From: Candidatus Moranbacteria bacterium RIFCSPLOWO2_12_FULL_48_12
Lineage (GTDB): Bacteria; Patescibacteriota; Minisyncoccia; Moranbacterales; UBA1568
Direction: 5' to 3'
Assembly (NCBI GenBank): GCA_001784735.1
Contig: MFSB01000004.1
Location: forward strand, 1-15,149
DNA: 15,149 bases
Shown here: piece after piece, positions 1 to 6,805 of the stretch
Layout of the letters: every line of letters starts with the position of its first letter
Numbering within the stretch: the first letter of the stretch is position 1
Position numbers and translations under genes: made by a program
The notes under the pieces: model-generated
What the model was told of the DNA's origin: nothing
Seen by the model: only the letters and a program-made list of their open reading frames with translations
Database searches by the model: none

Positions 1-710
1 CTTTTCAGTCTTCTTTGCTGGTATGCTATAGCGATAATCCCGATGGCCGCGCCCAACCCGAAAGAGAGCGTCAGCATCGGCAACACATACGGCAGACCGA
101 CAACCGATCCGGCGACGAACCCGAGCCACACATCGCCCCAGCCCATCCACGTCTCCCTCGACAGGGAGACAAGTGCGAAGAAAAAACCGCCTACCGAAAG
201 TCCGCCCAACAGTCCGTACCAGAAGCGCGAAGCGAGAAACGGCTCCGCGGCGAGAAAAAAATACGTTGTAAAAAAAACATAGGTCAAAAGAACGCTTATG
301 ATGAGCATACTGAGCGGTACCTCCATATGCCGCATATCATACGCTCCGATGACCAAGAGGCAGCTTATAACACCGAGCAACCAGAGTGTTTCTGCCCAAG
401 AAAGCATATCGCCGGGAAAAAAGAAAAGGAGCCCCGCTAAGGCGAACAAGATCCCCGTCAGGAGCTCGAGCGCCGGATACTGCCAGGAAATCTTGGTATC
501 GCAGTCGCGGCACGCCCCGCGCAGAAGCACGAAACTGATGAGCGGGATATTGTCATACCAGCGGATCTGATGCTTGCAGTGCCGGCACAGCGAGCGCCCC
601 AAGAGCGTCTCGGCATCCTTCAAACGATACACCAAGACATTGAGAAAGCTCCCCACGATGAGGCCGAAAATAAAAAATATGAATGAGAAAGTAAGCATGC
701 TAATCAACAT
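1..710 (-). CDS. pilD: Prepilin peptidase / N-methyltransferase (PilD), 3'-truncated by window edge
   Basis: This membrane aspartyl protease should cut the leader after Gly in type IV prepilins and methylate the new N-terminal Phe. About 236 residues are visible. A hydrophobic N-terminus with GSFLNVLVYRL (20-30) leads into a zinc-type tetracysteine region (C42, C45, C67, C70) and then WQYPALELL (76-84). The catalytic aspartates fit D125 in AYDMRHMEVP and D193 in GWGDV, as in the family. Hydrophobic segments fill the rest, and the last helix is lost at the edge. The ATG at 710 overlaps the stop of the upstream pilin (ATGTTGA), which suggests translational coupling. A second in-frame ATG at 698 is an equally possible start 5 nt past that stop. 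No good ribosome binding site is seen for either. Its substrates are most likely the two pilins just upstream. The identification is secure; the exact start is not. Confidence 0.93.
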   Translation of the reverse strand, partial: MLISMLTFSFIFFIFGLIVGSFLNVLVYRLKDAETLLGRSLCRHCKHQIRWYDNIPLISFVLLRGACRDCDTKISWQYPALELLTGILFALAGLLFFFPGDMLSWAETLWLLGVISCLLVIGAYDMRHMEVPLSMLIISVLLTYVFFTTYFFLAAEPFLASRFWYGLLGGLSVGGFFFALVSLSRETWMGWGDVWLGFVAGSVVGLPYVLPMLTLSFGLGAAIGIIAIAYQQRRLK

Positions 711-1189
711 CCGGCATAACTGGTAATCCCCGTCTGTTCGATTACCGCCGTACAAGGAGTGGTCAATTGCCCTGACGGAATGCTGGCATTGAATGCATCT
801 GATCCGTTGGGACCGCAGTTTTGTCCGTTATCAACGATACCGGCAGCATTGATCGCGGCAGGGATAGTGCCAAATGACCCGGTGCCATCTGTATAATTGA
901 TCGCTCCGGTATCACAGACTTCAATGGCTTTCGTCTGCAGAGAGTGGACCGTCGCCTTGAAAGTGGCTACCTTCGCCTTTTCACGGGCGCTGCTCAAACT
1001 CACCAAAACGATGGAAGCGAGAATCCCGATGATGGCGATGACGATCAAGAGTTCGATGAGGGTAAAGCCCGCACTATTTTTACTCAAAGCACTCTTAAAC
1101 TTAGCAATTATTTCAGCAGAACTTTGTCTAAAAAAAGATAACTCCCTATTGTAAAAATGGTGCGGGGTAAAGCCTTTTTGTTTAAACAT
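704..1189 (-). CDS. Type IV pilin-like protein with long leader (class III signal)
   Basis: A 161-residue prepilin, probably a minor or alternative pilin. The cleavage site lies at Gly41-Phe42, followed by FTLIELLIVIAIIGILAS with Glu at mature position 5 and a long hydrophobic helix, then a small globular head of about 90 residues. The head has four cysteines (C92, C125, C146 and the C-terminal C161) placed like those of the neighbouring pilin, so two disulfides are plausible. The odd part is the 41-residue leader, much longer than the usual 6-10. It begins MFKQKGFTPHHF, an imperfect echo of the processing motif. An in-frame TTG at 1087 would instead give a normal 7-residue leader (M-SKNSAG). 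I kept the ATG because it is the only ATG in frame. The start has no ribosome binding site. The gene lies 102 nt downstream of the other pilin and overlaps pilD by 7 nt. Confidence 0.88.
   Translation of the reverse strand: MFKQKGFTPHHFYNRELSFFRQSSAEIIAKFKSALSKNSAGFTLIELLIVIAIIGILASIVLVSLSSAREKAKVATFKATVHSLQTKAIEVCDTGAINYTDGTGSFGTIPAAINAAGIVDNGQNCGPNGSDAFNASIPSGQLTTPCTAVIEQTGITSYAGC
975..1069 (-). repeat. 95-bp identical block, copy in long-leader pilin gene
   Basis: This block encodes the processing site and hydrophobic helix (GFTLIELL through SSAREKA). It is identical at every base to 1578-1672 in the other pilin gene, while flanking coding sequence has diverged freely. The identity of silent positions points to recent duplication or gene conversion. 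Confidence 0.97.
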
Positions 1190-1207
1190 AATTTTTTATT
1201 TTATTAG

Positions 1208-1223
1208 TTCAGATATTCCTGAA
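1208..1223. repeat. Small inverted repeat upstream of long-leader pilin
   Basis: TTCAG and CTGAA flank six bases, 19 nt upstream of the pilin ATG. It is short and A/T-rich around, with no U-tract for termination. It might be an operator or a weak stem in the leader; it could also be chance. Confidence 0.35.
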
Positions 1224-1245
1224 TCATACCGCCTAAGCTTATACA

Positions 1246-1268
1246 AACAGGGGCATCCGATTCCTGTT
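1246..1268 (-). terminator. Weak stem-loop between the two pilin genes, possible attenuator
   Basis: A 6-bp stem (AACAGG/CCTGTT) with an 11-nt loop lies 24 nt after the major-pilin stop. It is followed by TGTATAAG rather than a U-run, so it is not a strong intrinsic terminator. It could partly stop transcription or protect the major pilin mRNA 3' end. Confidence 0.35.
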
Positions 1269-1291
1269 AAGTGATAAAAACCTTCCCTTGT

Positions 1292-1690
1292 TCAACACCC
1301 CGCTGGAAACGTGACTCCGGTCGCCAAAAGAGTCGTACCGTTCGCGCCTTCACAGGCAGTCGCGGCCGCTGAGCTGCCGATTTCTATAGACCCCGTCGTA
1401 ATCGAGAACGTTCCGGCGCCGGCTGATCCGCAGCTCTGTGCTCCAAAAGTAAGAGTACCGATATAACTGCCCGAAGCCGGCTCAGTGACATTGGCCGCAG
1501 TCAAAGTGGCATCGTCGCAGGTGAGAACCGCCAGGGCTTGCACCGAGTGAACCTGCGCCTTATACCCGGCAATCTTGGCCTTTTCACGGGCGCTGCTCAA
1601 ACTCACCAAAACGATGGAAGCGAGAATCCCGATGATGGCGATGACGATCAAGAGTTCGATGAGGGTAAAGCCTTTGAATATTTTTTTCAT
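1292..1690 (-). CDS. Type IV pilin, probable major subunit
   Basis: A 132-residue prepilin with a textbook short leader (MKKIFKG) cut before Phe8. The mature N-terminus is FTLIELLIVIAIIGILAS with Glu5, the residue known to aid subunit packing. The head domain is small and rich in Gly, Ala, Ser and Thr, with cysteines at 58, 87, 113 and the extreme C-terminus (132). It is the only gene in the window with a strong Shine-Dalgarno sequence (AGGAGGTGA, 7 nt from the ATG for the GGAGG core). It also has its own near-consensus promoter and a 5' stem-loop, all of which fits a highly expressed subunit. The helix-coding DNA is identical to that of the next pilin over 95 bp. Major-pilin status is inferred from these signals and could be wrong; the pilin family call is firm. 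Confidence 0.92.
   Translation of the reverse strand: MKKIFKGFTLIELLIVIAIIGILASIVLVSLSSAREKAKIAGYKAQVHSVQALAVLTCDDATLTAANVTEPASGSYIGTLTFGAQSCGSAGAGTFSITTGSIEIGSSAAATACEGANGTTLLATGVTFPAGC
1578..1672 (-). repeat. 95-bp identical block, copy in major pilin gene
   Basis: Exact partner of 975-1069, in direct orientation. The match breaks on both sides: one mismatch and then divergence toward the head domain, and unrelated sequence in the leaders. Confidence 0.97.
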
Positions 1691-1694
1691 ATAC

Positions 1695-1703
1695 TCACCT
1701 CCT
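1695..1703 (-). promoter_or_regulatory. Strong Shine-Dalgarno site of major pilin
   Basis: AGGAGGTGA on the minus strand, with GGAGG ending 7 nt before the ATG. It is close to a perfect anti-16S match and the only such site in the window. It supports the short-leader start and high translation of this pilin. Confidence 0.93.
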
Positions 1704-1729
1704 TCTATTTTTGTTTTTGTTTTTTAGCT

Positions 1730-1759
1730 GTTTGAAAGCCTTCGAAGAGCCTCTCAAAC
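1730..1759 (-). promoter_or_regulatory. 5'-terminal stem-loop of major pilin mRNA
   Basis: The minus-strand transcript folds as GTTTGAGAG pairing with CTTTCAAAC (9 pairs, one G-U), capped by a loosely paired TTCG-containing loop. It begins about 2 nt after the predicted transcription start and is followed by A-rich sequence and the ribosome binding site. There is no downstream T-run, so it is not a terminator. A 5' mRNA-stabilising stem is the likely role, by analogy with known 5' stabilisers. Confidence 0.6.
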
Positions 1760-1767
1760 TTACCTTT

Positions 1768-1796
1768 ATTGTACAGCCAACCAGTGGAATTGTAAA
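1768..1796 (-). promoter_or_regulatory. Sigma70-type promoter of major pilin
   Basis: The -35 TTTACA (1791-1796) and -10 TACAAT (1768-1773) are 17 nt apart on the minus strand. This predicts a start near 1761 and a leader of about 70 nt. It lies between pilC and the pilin and would let the pilin be expressed above the rest of the cluster. Confidence 0.72.
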
Positions 1797-1823
1797 TGGG
1801 GTTATCAACAATCTGTCAATGAT

Positions 1824-3032
1824 TTACAACTGTCCCGCAATGTTGTAAATCGGCATGAGCACCCCCACCGTCAGGATACCCACGCCGATGCCCAAGAACA
1901 CGATAAGGATCGGTTCGATAAGGGTGGTGAGGTTTTTTGTCATGGTTTCCACCTCCTGGTTATAAAAACTCCCGGCGCTCTTCAAAACCTGAGTCAGAGA
2001 ACCTGTCTCCTCGCCGATCCGGATCATCTGCGAGACGATCGGGGGAATCTCTCGTGACTGCAAAAGTACAGCGCTCATAACGCCGCCCGTCTTCACTTCT
2101 TCTGCGGCTCGCATAATGATTTTCTGAAAAACCTGATTTCCGATCACTTCGCTCACGATCGTGAGAGCCTTCACTACCGGGATGCCGCCGTTCAAAAGCG
2201 CGCTCAAATTGTCTGCGAAACGCGTAATGTAAATATTGCGAGCCAACTCTCCGATGACCGGAAGCTTGAGCACTATAGCTTCCCACTCATGCCGGCCGGC
2301 TTCGGTCCGGATATAGTAGATAAAGGCTCCGATGCCAGCCACCAGCACCAAAAGCACCGCCCACCAATATTGATTCATAAAATCTCCCAGCGCAACAAGC
2401 GCTGTTGTATACCAAGGCACAGCCACCTTCATATCCTTGATAAGCAAAGTAATCTTGGGGAGGATGAATGTCACCACCAAAAATCCGACGATAAAAGCGA
2501 CCGAGAGGACGAAGGCCGGGTAATACAACGCGCCCTTGATCTTAGATGCCAGCTGATAATTCTTTTCTATATTTTCAGCCACATAGCCGACGGATTTGTG
2601 CAGACTGCCGGAAACCTCGCCGGCTCGGATCATATTAATGGTGAGAAGGGAAAAAATGTCCGGATGTTTCTCGAGCGCTTCAGAAAAGGGCATGCCATCC
2701 CCGACGGAATCTTCTATTTCCTTGATGATGATGCGCAGATATCTGTTCTCCACCTGTTCTCCGATGGTATGCAATGCGGCGGTGATGGGCACGCGCGCTT
2801 CGATAAGGGTCGCCAGCTGGCGGAAAAACGTCATCAGCTCTTTCTGGCTCACCCCTTCCAGCATCTTCTGAAAGCTCTTCATGAAAACGATGGATCTTTT
2901 CTGTTCCTGAACGGTAATCGGGGTCAGGCTGTTCTTCTCGAGAATCTGCGCCGCCGCTTCCCAACTGATCGCCTCCACCAGCCCTTCGCGGAGCTGACCG
3001 GCGTCATTTTTTGCCTTGAAGAGGAATTTCAT
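1824..3032 (-). CDS. pilC: Type IV pilus inner-membrane platform protein PilC
   Basis: A 402-residue polytopic membrane protein of the GspF/PilC family. It is the platform on which PilB and PilT act to add or remove pilin subunits. Two tandem GspF domains are visible, roughly 66-190 and 268-391. Each carries the family signature, RAGEVSGSL (136-144) and RIGEETGSL (338-346). Membrane segments fall near 168-193, 221-241 and 366-396. The length is normal for the family. The start ATG is followed by MKFLFKAKND, typical of PilC N-termini, although no ribosome binding site precedes it. It lies 47 nt after pilT in the same direction, and the pilin promoter follows downstream. Probably co-transcribed with pilT. 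Confidence 0.96.
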   Translation of the reverse strand: MKFLFKAKNDAGQLREGLVEAISWEAAAQILEKNSLTPITVQEQKRSIVFMKSFQKMLEGVSQKELMTFFRQLATLIEARVPITAALHTIGEQVENRYLRIIIKEIEDSVGDGMPFSEALEKHPDIFSLLTINMIRAGEVSGSLHKSVGYVAENIEKNYQLASKIKGALYYPAFVLSVAFIVGFLVVTFILPKITLLIKDMKVAVPWYTTALVALGDFMNQYWWAVLLVLVAGIGAFIYYIRTEAGRHEWEAIVLKLPVIGELARNIYITRFADNLSALLNGGIPVVKALTIVSEVIGNQVFQKIIMRAAEEVKTGGVMSAVLLQSREIPPIVSQMIRIGEETGSLTQVLKSAGSFYNQEVETMTKNLTTLIEPILIVFLGIGVGILTVGVLMPIYNIAGQL

Positions 3033-3079
3033 ACCCGGTAGTGAAGCTTTAAATTATTATGCGATGAGAGCATAAAACG

Positions 3080-4159
3080 CTATTTTTTGCTGAGCAGCAT
3101 CTGGAGATACTCGCGGTTTTTGGCATAGACAAAGGCGTCGTTGACAGCCACAAGCCCCCGGCGCACCAAATCCGCCAAAACCCGATCCAGAGACATCATG
3201 CCTTCCTTCAGACCCGTTTCAATGACCGAATCCAATTGATGGACCTTGTTTTCCCGGATGAGATTTTCCACGGCCTGGTTCTTGAACATGATTTCCGTTG
3301 CCGGAATACGGCCCCCGCCGACGCGCGGAAGGAGGCGCTGCGAAATGACGCCGAGGAGCACGTTCGCCAGCTGCGAACGGATCTGATTCTGCTGGTGTGA
3401 CGGGAACACATCAATGATACGGTCAATCGTCTGCGCGCTATCATTGGTATGCAGTGTCGCGAAGATCAGATGTCCGGTTTCAGCCGCCGTCATTGCCGTG
3501 CTGATGGTTTCCAAATCGCGCAGTTCTCCCAAGAGCACCACATTGGCATCCTCGCGGAAGACGGCGCGCAAGGCATCCGGAAAGTTTTTGGCATCCCGGC
3601 CGATTTCGCGCTGATTGATGATGGAACGATCCTGGTTGTAGACGAATTCGATGGGATCCTCGATGGTGATGATGTGTTTTTCCTGATTATGGTTGATATA
3701 ATCGATGATAGCGGCCAACGTCGTTGATTTGCCGTGTCCGACCGGACCGGTGATGAGCACCAATCCCTGGGAATAATTCGCAAAACCGTACAGCGAGCCC
3801 GGGATGTTCAATTCTTCCAGATTGCGCAAACGATCCATAATGAAGCGCATCGTGACGCTCACATAGCCTTTTTGGAAGAAAACGTTGACACGAAAACGCA
3901 CCCGATCCTCGAAACTATACGAAAAATCCGTCTGCCCGATCCCGGTCAGCTCCTGCTTCTTGTCTTCCGTCAAGAGCACATCGCTCAGGGCCTTCGTATC
4001 AGCCGGCGTCAAGACCTTTTCCTGGATGATAGGCTGGAGCTTGCCATCGATACGGAGCGTCGGATAGCGCCCGACCACGAGGTGCAGGTCGGAGGCTCCC
4101 TGTTGTCCGACGAGCAACAAGAGATTCTTCAAACGCTGTTCTGTATGCAGTGTCTCCAT
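3080..4159 (-). CDS. pilT: Type IV pilus retraction ATPase PilT
   Basis: A 359-residue hexameric secretion-type ATPase that depolymerises the pilus, giving twitching motility and inward pulling of bound DNA or surfaces. The order is an N-terminal PAS-like domain with RYPTLRIDGKL (31-41), Walker A GPVGHGKST (138-146), an Asp box around ITIEDPIEFVY (164-174), Walker B LLGELRD (209-215) and a His box TGHLIFATLHTND (228-240). The PilT-type C-terminal motif AVENLIRENK (296-305) is a variant of AIRNLIRE and separates it from PilB. It lacks the PilB zinc tetracysteine. The Walker A loop has His where most relatives have Ser. The gene has its own candidate promoter and a large inverted repeat ending 7 nt before the ATG. 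PilU, a PilT paralogue, is the main alternative. With only one such gene here, PilT is preferred. Confidence 0.95.
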   Translation of the reverse strand: METLHTEQRLKNLLLLVGQQGASDLHLVVGRYPTLRIDGKLQPIIQEKVLTPADTKALSDVLLTEDKKQELTGIGQTDFSYSFEDRVRFRVNVFFQKGYVSVTMRFIMDRLRNLEELNIPGSLYGFANYSQGLVLITGPVGHGKSTTLAAIIDYINHNQEKHIITIEDPIEFVYNQDRSIINQREIGRDAKNFPDALRAVFREDANVVLLGELRDLETISTAMTAAETGHLIFATLHTNDSAQTIDRIIDVFPSHQQNQIRSQLANVLLGVISQRLLPRVGGGRIPATEIMFKNQAVENLIRENKVHQLDSVIETGLKEGMMSLDRVLADLVRRGLVAVNDAFVYAKNREYLQMLLSKK

Positions 4160-4166
4160 TGGAGAG

Positions 4167-4245
4167 GAATTATGAATTATGAATTATGAATAAAAGGGCA
4201 TATGGACTTTTCTTTTCTTTATTCATGATTCATGATTCCTAATTC
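4167..4245. repeat. Large imperfect inverted repeat upstream of pilT
   Basis: The arms 4167-4196 and 4217-4245 are nearly complementary over about 29 bp, with a 20-nt A/G-rich (minus-strand) loop. The left arm is three copies of GAATTAT in tandem, and the right arm carries the related ATTCATG repeats. It fills most of the pilB-pilT gap and ends 7 nt from the pilT ATG. It may be a spreading simple repeat or a translational control stem. It lacks a U-tract. Confidence 0.8.
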
Positions 4246-4255
4246 ACTTTTTTTC

Positions 4256-4264
4256 AGTATAACA
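4256..4264 (-). promoter_or_regulatory. Candidate extended -10 promoter of pilT
   Basis: TGTTATACT (TG, one base, TATACT) on the minus strand, within GTGTTATACT, a string also seen before pilN and, with one change, pilM. No clear -35 is present. Transcription would start near 4249, so the inverted repeat would lie at the 5' end of the pilT mRNA. Confidence 0.6.
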
Positions 4265-4317
4265 CATCTTTGTTATTTTTCTCATTTACTTATTGCAACA
4301 AGCGAACGCCATAGCCA

Positions 4318-6003
4318 TCACTCTTCATCGACCAAAATTTTTCCCTCCGTGACGCGCTCCACTTCCGCAAGCGTCGTCAACCCCTTGAGCGCCTTCAAGA
4401 TACCATCCTGCTTCATATTGGTCATGCCTTGCCGGAGGGCTGCCTGGCGCACTTCCCCTTCATTGCCCTTTTGGTCAGAAATAATAGTCCGCATCTCAGC
4501 GTCAACCTCTATGACCTCGTAGATGGCCACCCGTCCATGATAACCGGATTCGGAACACTGGTTGCAGCCCTTTCCCTGAAAAAAAATCATTTTTTGTTTC
4601 GGATCAAGCCCGTACGCTTCTACTTCTGCGGGAGCGACCATATCGAATAATGCTTGAACGCGCTTTTTTTGGAATTCCGTCAGAGGAGACTCTGCATGGC
4701 AATTTTCGCAGATGCGCCGCACCAAACGCTGGGCAGCCACGACTTGCAAAGACGATGCCAACAAGAAAGATTCTACGCCCATATCCACGAGGCGCGGAAT
4801 GGCGCCGATCGCATCGTTGGTGTGCAGCGTCGAAAATACGAGATGTCCCGTCAGAGCCGCATGGATGGCCAATTCCGCCGTTTCGGAATCACGAATCTCA
4901 CCTACCATAATGACGTTGGGATCCTGCCGCAGGATAGACCGAAGCCCGTTCGCAAAGGTATATCCGATTTCCGGTTTGATCTGGCTCTGATTGATGCCTT
5001 CGAGGTAATATTCCACCGGATCCTCCAGCGTCACGATATTCCGCTCTTCTTTGTTCAAGATCCCCAGAAACGCATAGAGGGTGGTCGTTTTTCCTGATCC
5101 CGTCGGTCCGGTCATCAGAATAATGCCGAATGGTTCGCGAATGCGCCTTTCCAAGACAGCGCGATTTCTTCCCCATAATCCGAGCTTCTCGATATCTGTC
5201 GAATTGGAAGTCTTGTCCAGCACGCGCATGACGATTTTCTCCCCATCGATGACCGGCAGACTGGAAACGCGCAGGTCGATAGAGTGTTCATCCTCACCCT
5301 CGAAGCGGAAACGGCCATCTTGCGGCTTGCGCTTCTCGTCGATTTTGAGATTCGCCAGAATCTTGATACGCGAAATGACTGCCCGGCCGATCTCAAGCGG
5401 AAAAACCAATTGAGAGCGGAGAATCCCATCCACGCGGAAACGCACGCGGAAACTCCCTTCGATCGGCTCAATATGGATATCGCTCGCCCGGCCATCGATG
5501 GCATGTTTGACGATCACCTCTACCAGCTTGGCGATCGGCGCATCCTGAAAAACCTCCACAGCCTGGTTCTTTTTTTTCTCTTCCGCCAGGTCTGCCCCCT
5601 CTTCAGAGTCTTTTTTCAACGAGTAGATAGCGTCCTTCAGGGCGAGATCCGCTCCGGTATAGTGTTTGGCGATATCGGAAAAAACCTGCTCCGACGTCAG
5701 GTAGATCTCGATGCTCACCTGCTCTTTCTCAGCCAGAAAGCGCAGAACGTTGAGCGCCTCGAAGTCCTGCGGATTCGTCATCGCCACATACAGGATGCCG
5801 TTCTCCTTGCGAAACGGTATCATGCCATGCCGCTTGGCAGTGTCTTCAGGGATAATCGGCAGCAAGGTTTTGTCCACCTCTTTGGGCGCCTCGGCCAGAA
5901 ACGGCAGTCCGAAAGTTTTCGCCTGCGCCGCCAGAGTTGCCGTATTGCCAGCCTCGCTCTGGACGTCTTCTGATTTTTTTGCTGATGCTTCCGGCATACC
6001 CAT
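4318..6003 (-). CDS. pilB: Type IV pilus assembly ATPase PilB
   Basis: A 561-residue GspE/PilB family ATPase that drives pilus extension at the cytoplasmic face of PilC. The N-terminal MshEN-like domain spans about 45-120. The ATPase core has Walker A GPTGSGKTTT (299-308), Asp box LEDPVEYYLEG (326-336), Walker B NVIMVGEIRD (363-372) and His box TGHLVFSTLHTND (385-397). A zinc-binding tetracysteine (C432, C435, C480, C483) is characteristic of PilB rather than PilT. I chose the ATG at 6003, four bases after the pilO stop. An upstream in-frame TTG at 6048 would add 15 residues but overlap pilO by 41 nt. A further ATG at 5997 is also possible. No ribosome binding site is visible, so coupling to pilO translation is likely. 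Confidence 0.96.
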   Translation of the reverse strand: MGMPEASAKKSEDVQSEAGNTATLAAQAKTFGLPFLAEAPKEVDKTLLPIIPEDTAKRHGMIPFRKENGILYVAMTNPQDFEALNVLRFLAEKEQVSIEIYLTSEQVFSDIAKHYTGADLALKDAIYSLKKDSEEGADLAEEKKKNQAVEVFQDAPIAKLVEVIVKHAIDGRASDIHIEPIEGSFRVRFRVDGILRSQLVFPLEIGRAVISRIKILANLKIDEKRKPQDGRFRFEGEDEHSIDLRVSSLPVIDGEKIVMRVLDKTSNSTDIEKLGLWGRNRAVLERRIREPFGIILMTGPTGSGKTTTLYAFLGILNKEERNIVTLEDPVEYYLEGINQSQIKPEIGYTFANGLRSILRQDPNVIMVGEIRDSETAELAIHAALTGHLVFSTLHTNDAIGAIPRLVDMGVESFLLASSLQVVAAQRLVRRICENCHAESPLTEFQKKRVQALFDMVAPAEVEAYGLDPKQKMIFFQGKGCNQCSESGYHGRVAIYEVIEVDAEMRTIISDQKGNEGEVRQAALRQGMTNMKQDGILKALKGLTTLAEVERVTEGKILVDEE

Positions 6004-6007
6004 TTGA

Positions 6008-6790
6008 TTACTGGAAAGGATTGGGTCTGCCGGTCTGGCCCTTCTCAAAGGTCGGTATGGCGCTCGTCATCTGCTCTAACAATCTGTTCGCGTTTGAAAA
6101 ATCAAATTCAGCATTGCGGGCGATAGGCATATTGAGCGCCGACGCTATCGGCTCCGGCGGCAAATACCCGAACTCCGCTTCAAATGTGCCTACAAGAAGA
6201 TTCTGATTCTTATCAAGAGGCTGAGCGCTCCCAGCCTTTTCCTGAGACTTTTCTAGAGAAAAAAAGCTCACTTTTTGATACCGCTCCGCATGAGCGAGAC
6301 GATCGAAAAATGCTTTGATGTTTTCATACGATCCGATAACGCTTCCGGTAAAAATAAACGTCTTCGCAGCCACAGGGGCGGGCGCTTCAGACCCAGACAC
6401 AGCGGAAACCTCCATACTGCCTCCTCCCGGCGTCGTTGTCTGGCCCGCCGGCGCCCCTTTTTGGTTCGATGACTGCTTGAGGTCCATTTTCACGATAACC
6501 ACCCCGGACTGCGTAGCGAGAAAATTGAAAGCATCTATCACCTGTTCCTGACTCTGCGTATTCGGCAAGTAGCGGTACGCCAATTTTTCGAATTCCTGCC
6601 GCGTATCAAGAGAGCTGTTCAGAGCATCGATATTGGCGATGATCGTACCCATGTTTGCCACCGCCTCTTCTTTGGCATGGATATCTGCTTGCTTCATCTG
6701 CATAACTTCGAAATCGGGTTTGATATACCCGATGGCCAGAATCAGTATCGAAACTATGAAGAGAGGTGGGATGAGTATTTTCAGTCGCAT
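6008..6790 (-). CDS. pilO: Type IV pilus alignment protein PilO-like
   Basis: A 260-residue bitopic membrane protein. One N-terminal membrane helix (about 5-23) is followed by a coiled-coil-prone segment (about 30-70) and an alpha/beta domain that includes FIFTGSVIGSYENIKAFF (145-162), as in PilO. It would pair with PilN to link PilM to the rest of the machine. A low-complexity insert rich in Gly, Pro, Ala, Ser and Thr (about 105-143) interrupts the periplasmic-type domain, and a C-terminal tail of some 50 residues extends beyond the usual fold. Sequence similarity in this family is weak, so the call leans on topology and on the order pilM-pilN-pilO-pilB. It starts 15 nt after pilN. Confidence 0.83.
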   Translation of the reverse strand: MRLKILIPPLFIVSILILAIGYIKPDFEVMQMKQADIHAKEEAVANMGTIIANIDALNSSLDTRQEFEKLAYRYLPNTQSQEQVIDAFNFLATQSGVVIVKMDLKQSSNQKGAPAGQTTTPGGGSMEVSAVSGSEAPAPVAAKTFIFTGSVIGSYENIKAFFDRLAHAERYQKVSFFSLEKSQEKAGSAQPLDKNQNLLVGTFEAEFGYLPPEPIASALNMPIARNAEFDFSNANRLLEQMTSAIPTFEKGQTGRPNPFQ

Positions 6791-6805
6791 AATAATTAAA
6801 AAAAA

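Noticed and set aside
1238..1243. TATAAG as a -10 box for the long-leader pilin
   Set aside because: The hexamer 17 nt upstream (CAGGAA) is a poor -35 and there is no TGn extension, so I could not separate it from chance.
1730..1759. The pilin 5' stem-loop as a terminator of pilC
   Set aside because: On the minus strand it is followed by A-rich rather than T-rich sequence, and it lies downstream of a good promoter.
2289..3041. 250-codon open frame opposite pilC
   Set aside because: Its translation is rich in His and Arg with no family resemblance, and it mirrors the well-supported PilC reading frame. Several similar long frames oppose pilB, clpC and the ATP-grasp gene and were dismissed for the same reason.
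4167..4245. CRISPR-like or transposon-end reading of the GAATTAT repeats
   Set aside because: Units are 7 nt and contiguous, without spacers, target duplications or a transposase. A simple inverted repeat explains them.
5284..5973. 229-codon plus-strand frame within pilB
   Set aside because: Antisense shadow of PilB, whose Walker and zinc motifs fix the coding strand.
6004..6048. TTG start for pilB giving 15 extra residues
   Set aside because: It would overlap pilO by 41 nt with no ribosome binding site, while an ATG lies just after the pilO stop.
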